Assembly (NCBI GenBank): GCA_049510055.1
Contig: JBEKZI010000105.1
Coordinates: 1 to 6,062 of the forward strand
Source: JALHTV01 sp049510055
Lineage (GTDB): Bacteria > Planctomycetota > Phycisphaerae > SM23-33
Length of the DNA: 6,062 nucleotides
Direction: 5' to 3'
In this document: positions 5,827 to 6,062 of the stretch, piece by piece
Layout of the letters: each line of letters opens with the position of its first letter
Numbering within the stretch: the first letter of the stretch is position 1
Program-made: the position numbers and the translations under genes
Notes under the pieces: model-generated
What the model was told of the DNA's origin: nothing
What the model saw: the letters and a program-made list of their open reading frames with translations, nothing else
The model's database searches: none

Positions 5827-6062
5827 CTAGCCTCCCGCAAGGAGCCGGTACACGAGATACACGTTCAGGGCCAGGATCATTGCCGCCACCGCCCAGGCCG
5901 CCGCGGTGGTGAGCCGGCGGTTGGCTAACGAGCCCATCAGGTCGCGCCGGCGGGTAAAGAGGATCAGCGGAATGACGGCCATTGGCAGGCCGAAGCTCAG
6001 CACCACCTGGCTGAGCACCAGCGTCCGCGTGGCGTTCAGGCCCGCCAAGATGCATACCAGCG
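5827..6062 (-). CDS. mntH: Nramp/MntH-type divalent metal transporter, C-terminal end, 5' part outside window
   Basis: The frame is open to the window edge and shows the last 77 complete codons, ending in TAG at 5829-5827. The visible protein reads LVCILAGLNATRTLVLSQ and then VVLSFGLPMAVIPLILFT, followed by RRRDLMGSLANRRLTT and a last hydrophobic helix (AAWAVAAMILALNVYLVYRLL). This matches the C-terminus of the Nramp family, whose E. coli member has the corresponding segments GLDPTRILVMSQVLLSFG and LMGDLVN. Proteins of this family import Mn2+ or Fe2+ with protons through the cytoplasmic membrane. The metal-binding residues lie in the missing N-terminal part, so substrate specificity cannot be judged, and the symbol is given by family only. 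The TTG at 6048 is an internal Leu and not a start. The stress protein gene begins 4 bases downstream, which suggests one operon. Confidence 0.88.
   Translation of the reverse strand, partial: LVCILAGLNATRTLVLSQVVLSFGLPMAVIPLILFTRRRDLMGSLANRRLTTAAAWAVAAMILALNVYLVYRLLAGG
5831..5836 (-). promoter_or_regulatory. Ribosome binding site deciding the Usp start
   Basis: Read on the minus strand this is GGGAGG, 8 bases before the ATG at 5822-5820. It lies within the last codons of the upstream metal transporter gene. It favours the ATG over the TTG at 5840 and suggests coupled translation of the two genes. Confidence 0.75.

Overview
The window is a GC-rich bacterial chromosomal segment that is almost entirely coding. 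It holds two convergent gene clusters separated by only 45 bases. Gene density, ATGA overlaps, Shine-Dalgarno sites and the nuoL-nuoM-nuoN order all point to a respiring bacterium with a type I NADH:quinone oxidoreductase. The sequence alone does not fix the phylum. The GC-rich proteins and a dispersed-type palindrome of the CCTGCC/GGCAGG kind would fit a planctomycete or related uncultivated lineage, but this is a weak inference.

Left half, plus strand (1-3744): the distal end of a nuo operon. It contains the C-terminal part of nuoL (cut by the window edge), complete nuoM and complete nuoN. Each junction is an ATGA stop/start overlap, so the three antiporter-like proton-pumping membrane subunits of complex I are probably translationally coupled. 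The key charged residues of the half-channels are in place: Glu and two Lys in NuoM and NuoN, Lys in NuoN TM12, Glu in NuoM TM12, and the Lys of the NuoL SKD motif.

Middle (3745-3789): a short intergenic spacer filled by a 19-bp-arm hairpin built from a CTGCC/GGCAG palindrome. It pairs without a break only in the plus-strand transcript, where three pairs are G-U. It probably ends or protects the nuo mRNA and looks like one copy of a dispersed palindromic repeat.

Right half, minus strand (6062 down to 3790): a second cluster read toward nuoN. Its order is the C-terminal end of an Nramp/MntH divalent-metal transporter (cut by the window edge), a tandem-domain universal stress protein 4 bases later, and, 44 bases further, an M50 site-2-type membrane metalloprotease with a C-terminal CBS pair. 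The spacing suggests co-transcription: metal import, a nucleotide-binding stress protein, and an intramembrane protease whose CBS module could sense adenine nucleotides. The functional link is inference.

No RNA gene, CRISPR array, insertion sequence or stretch over 300 bases without a gene was seen. The region reads as ordinary core metabolism, and I do not see a convincing new biological system in it.
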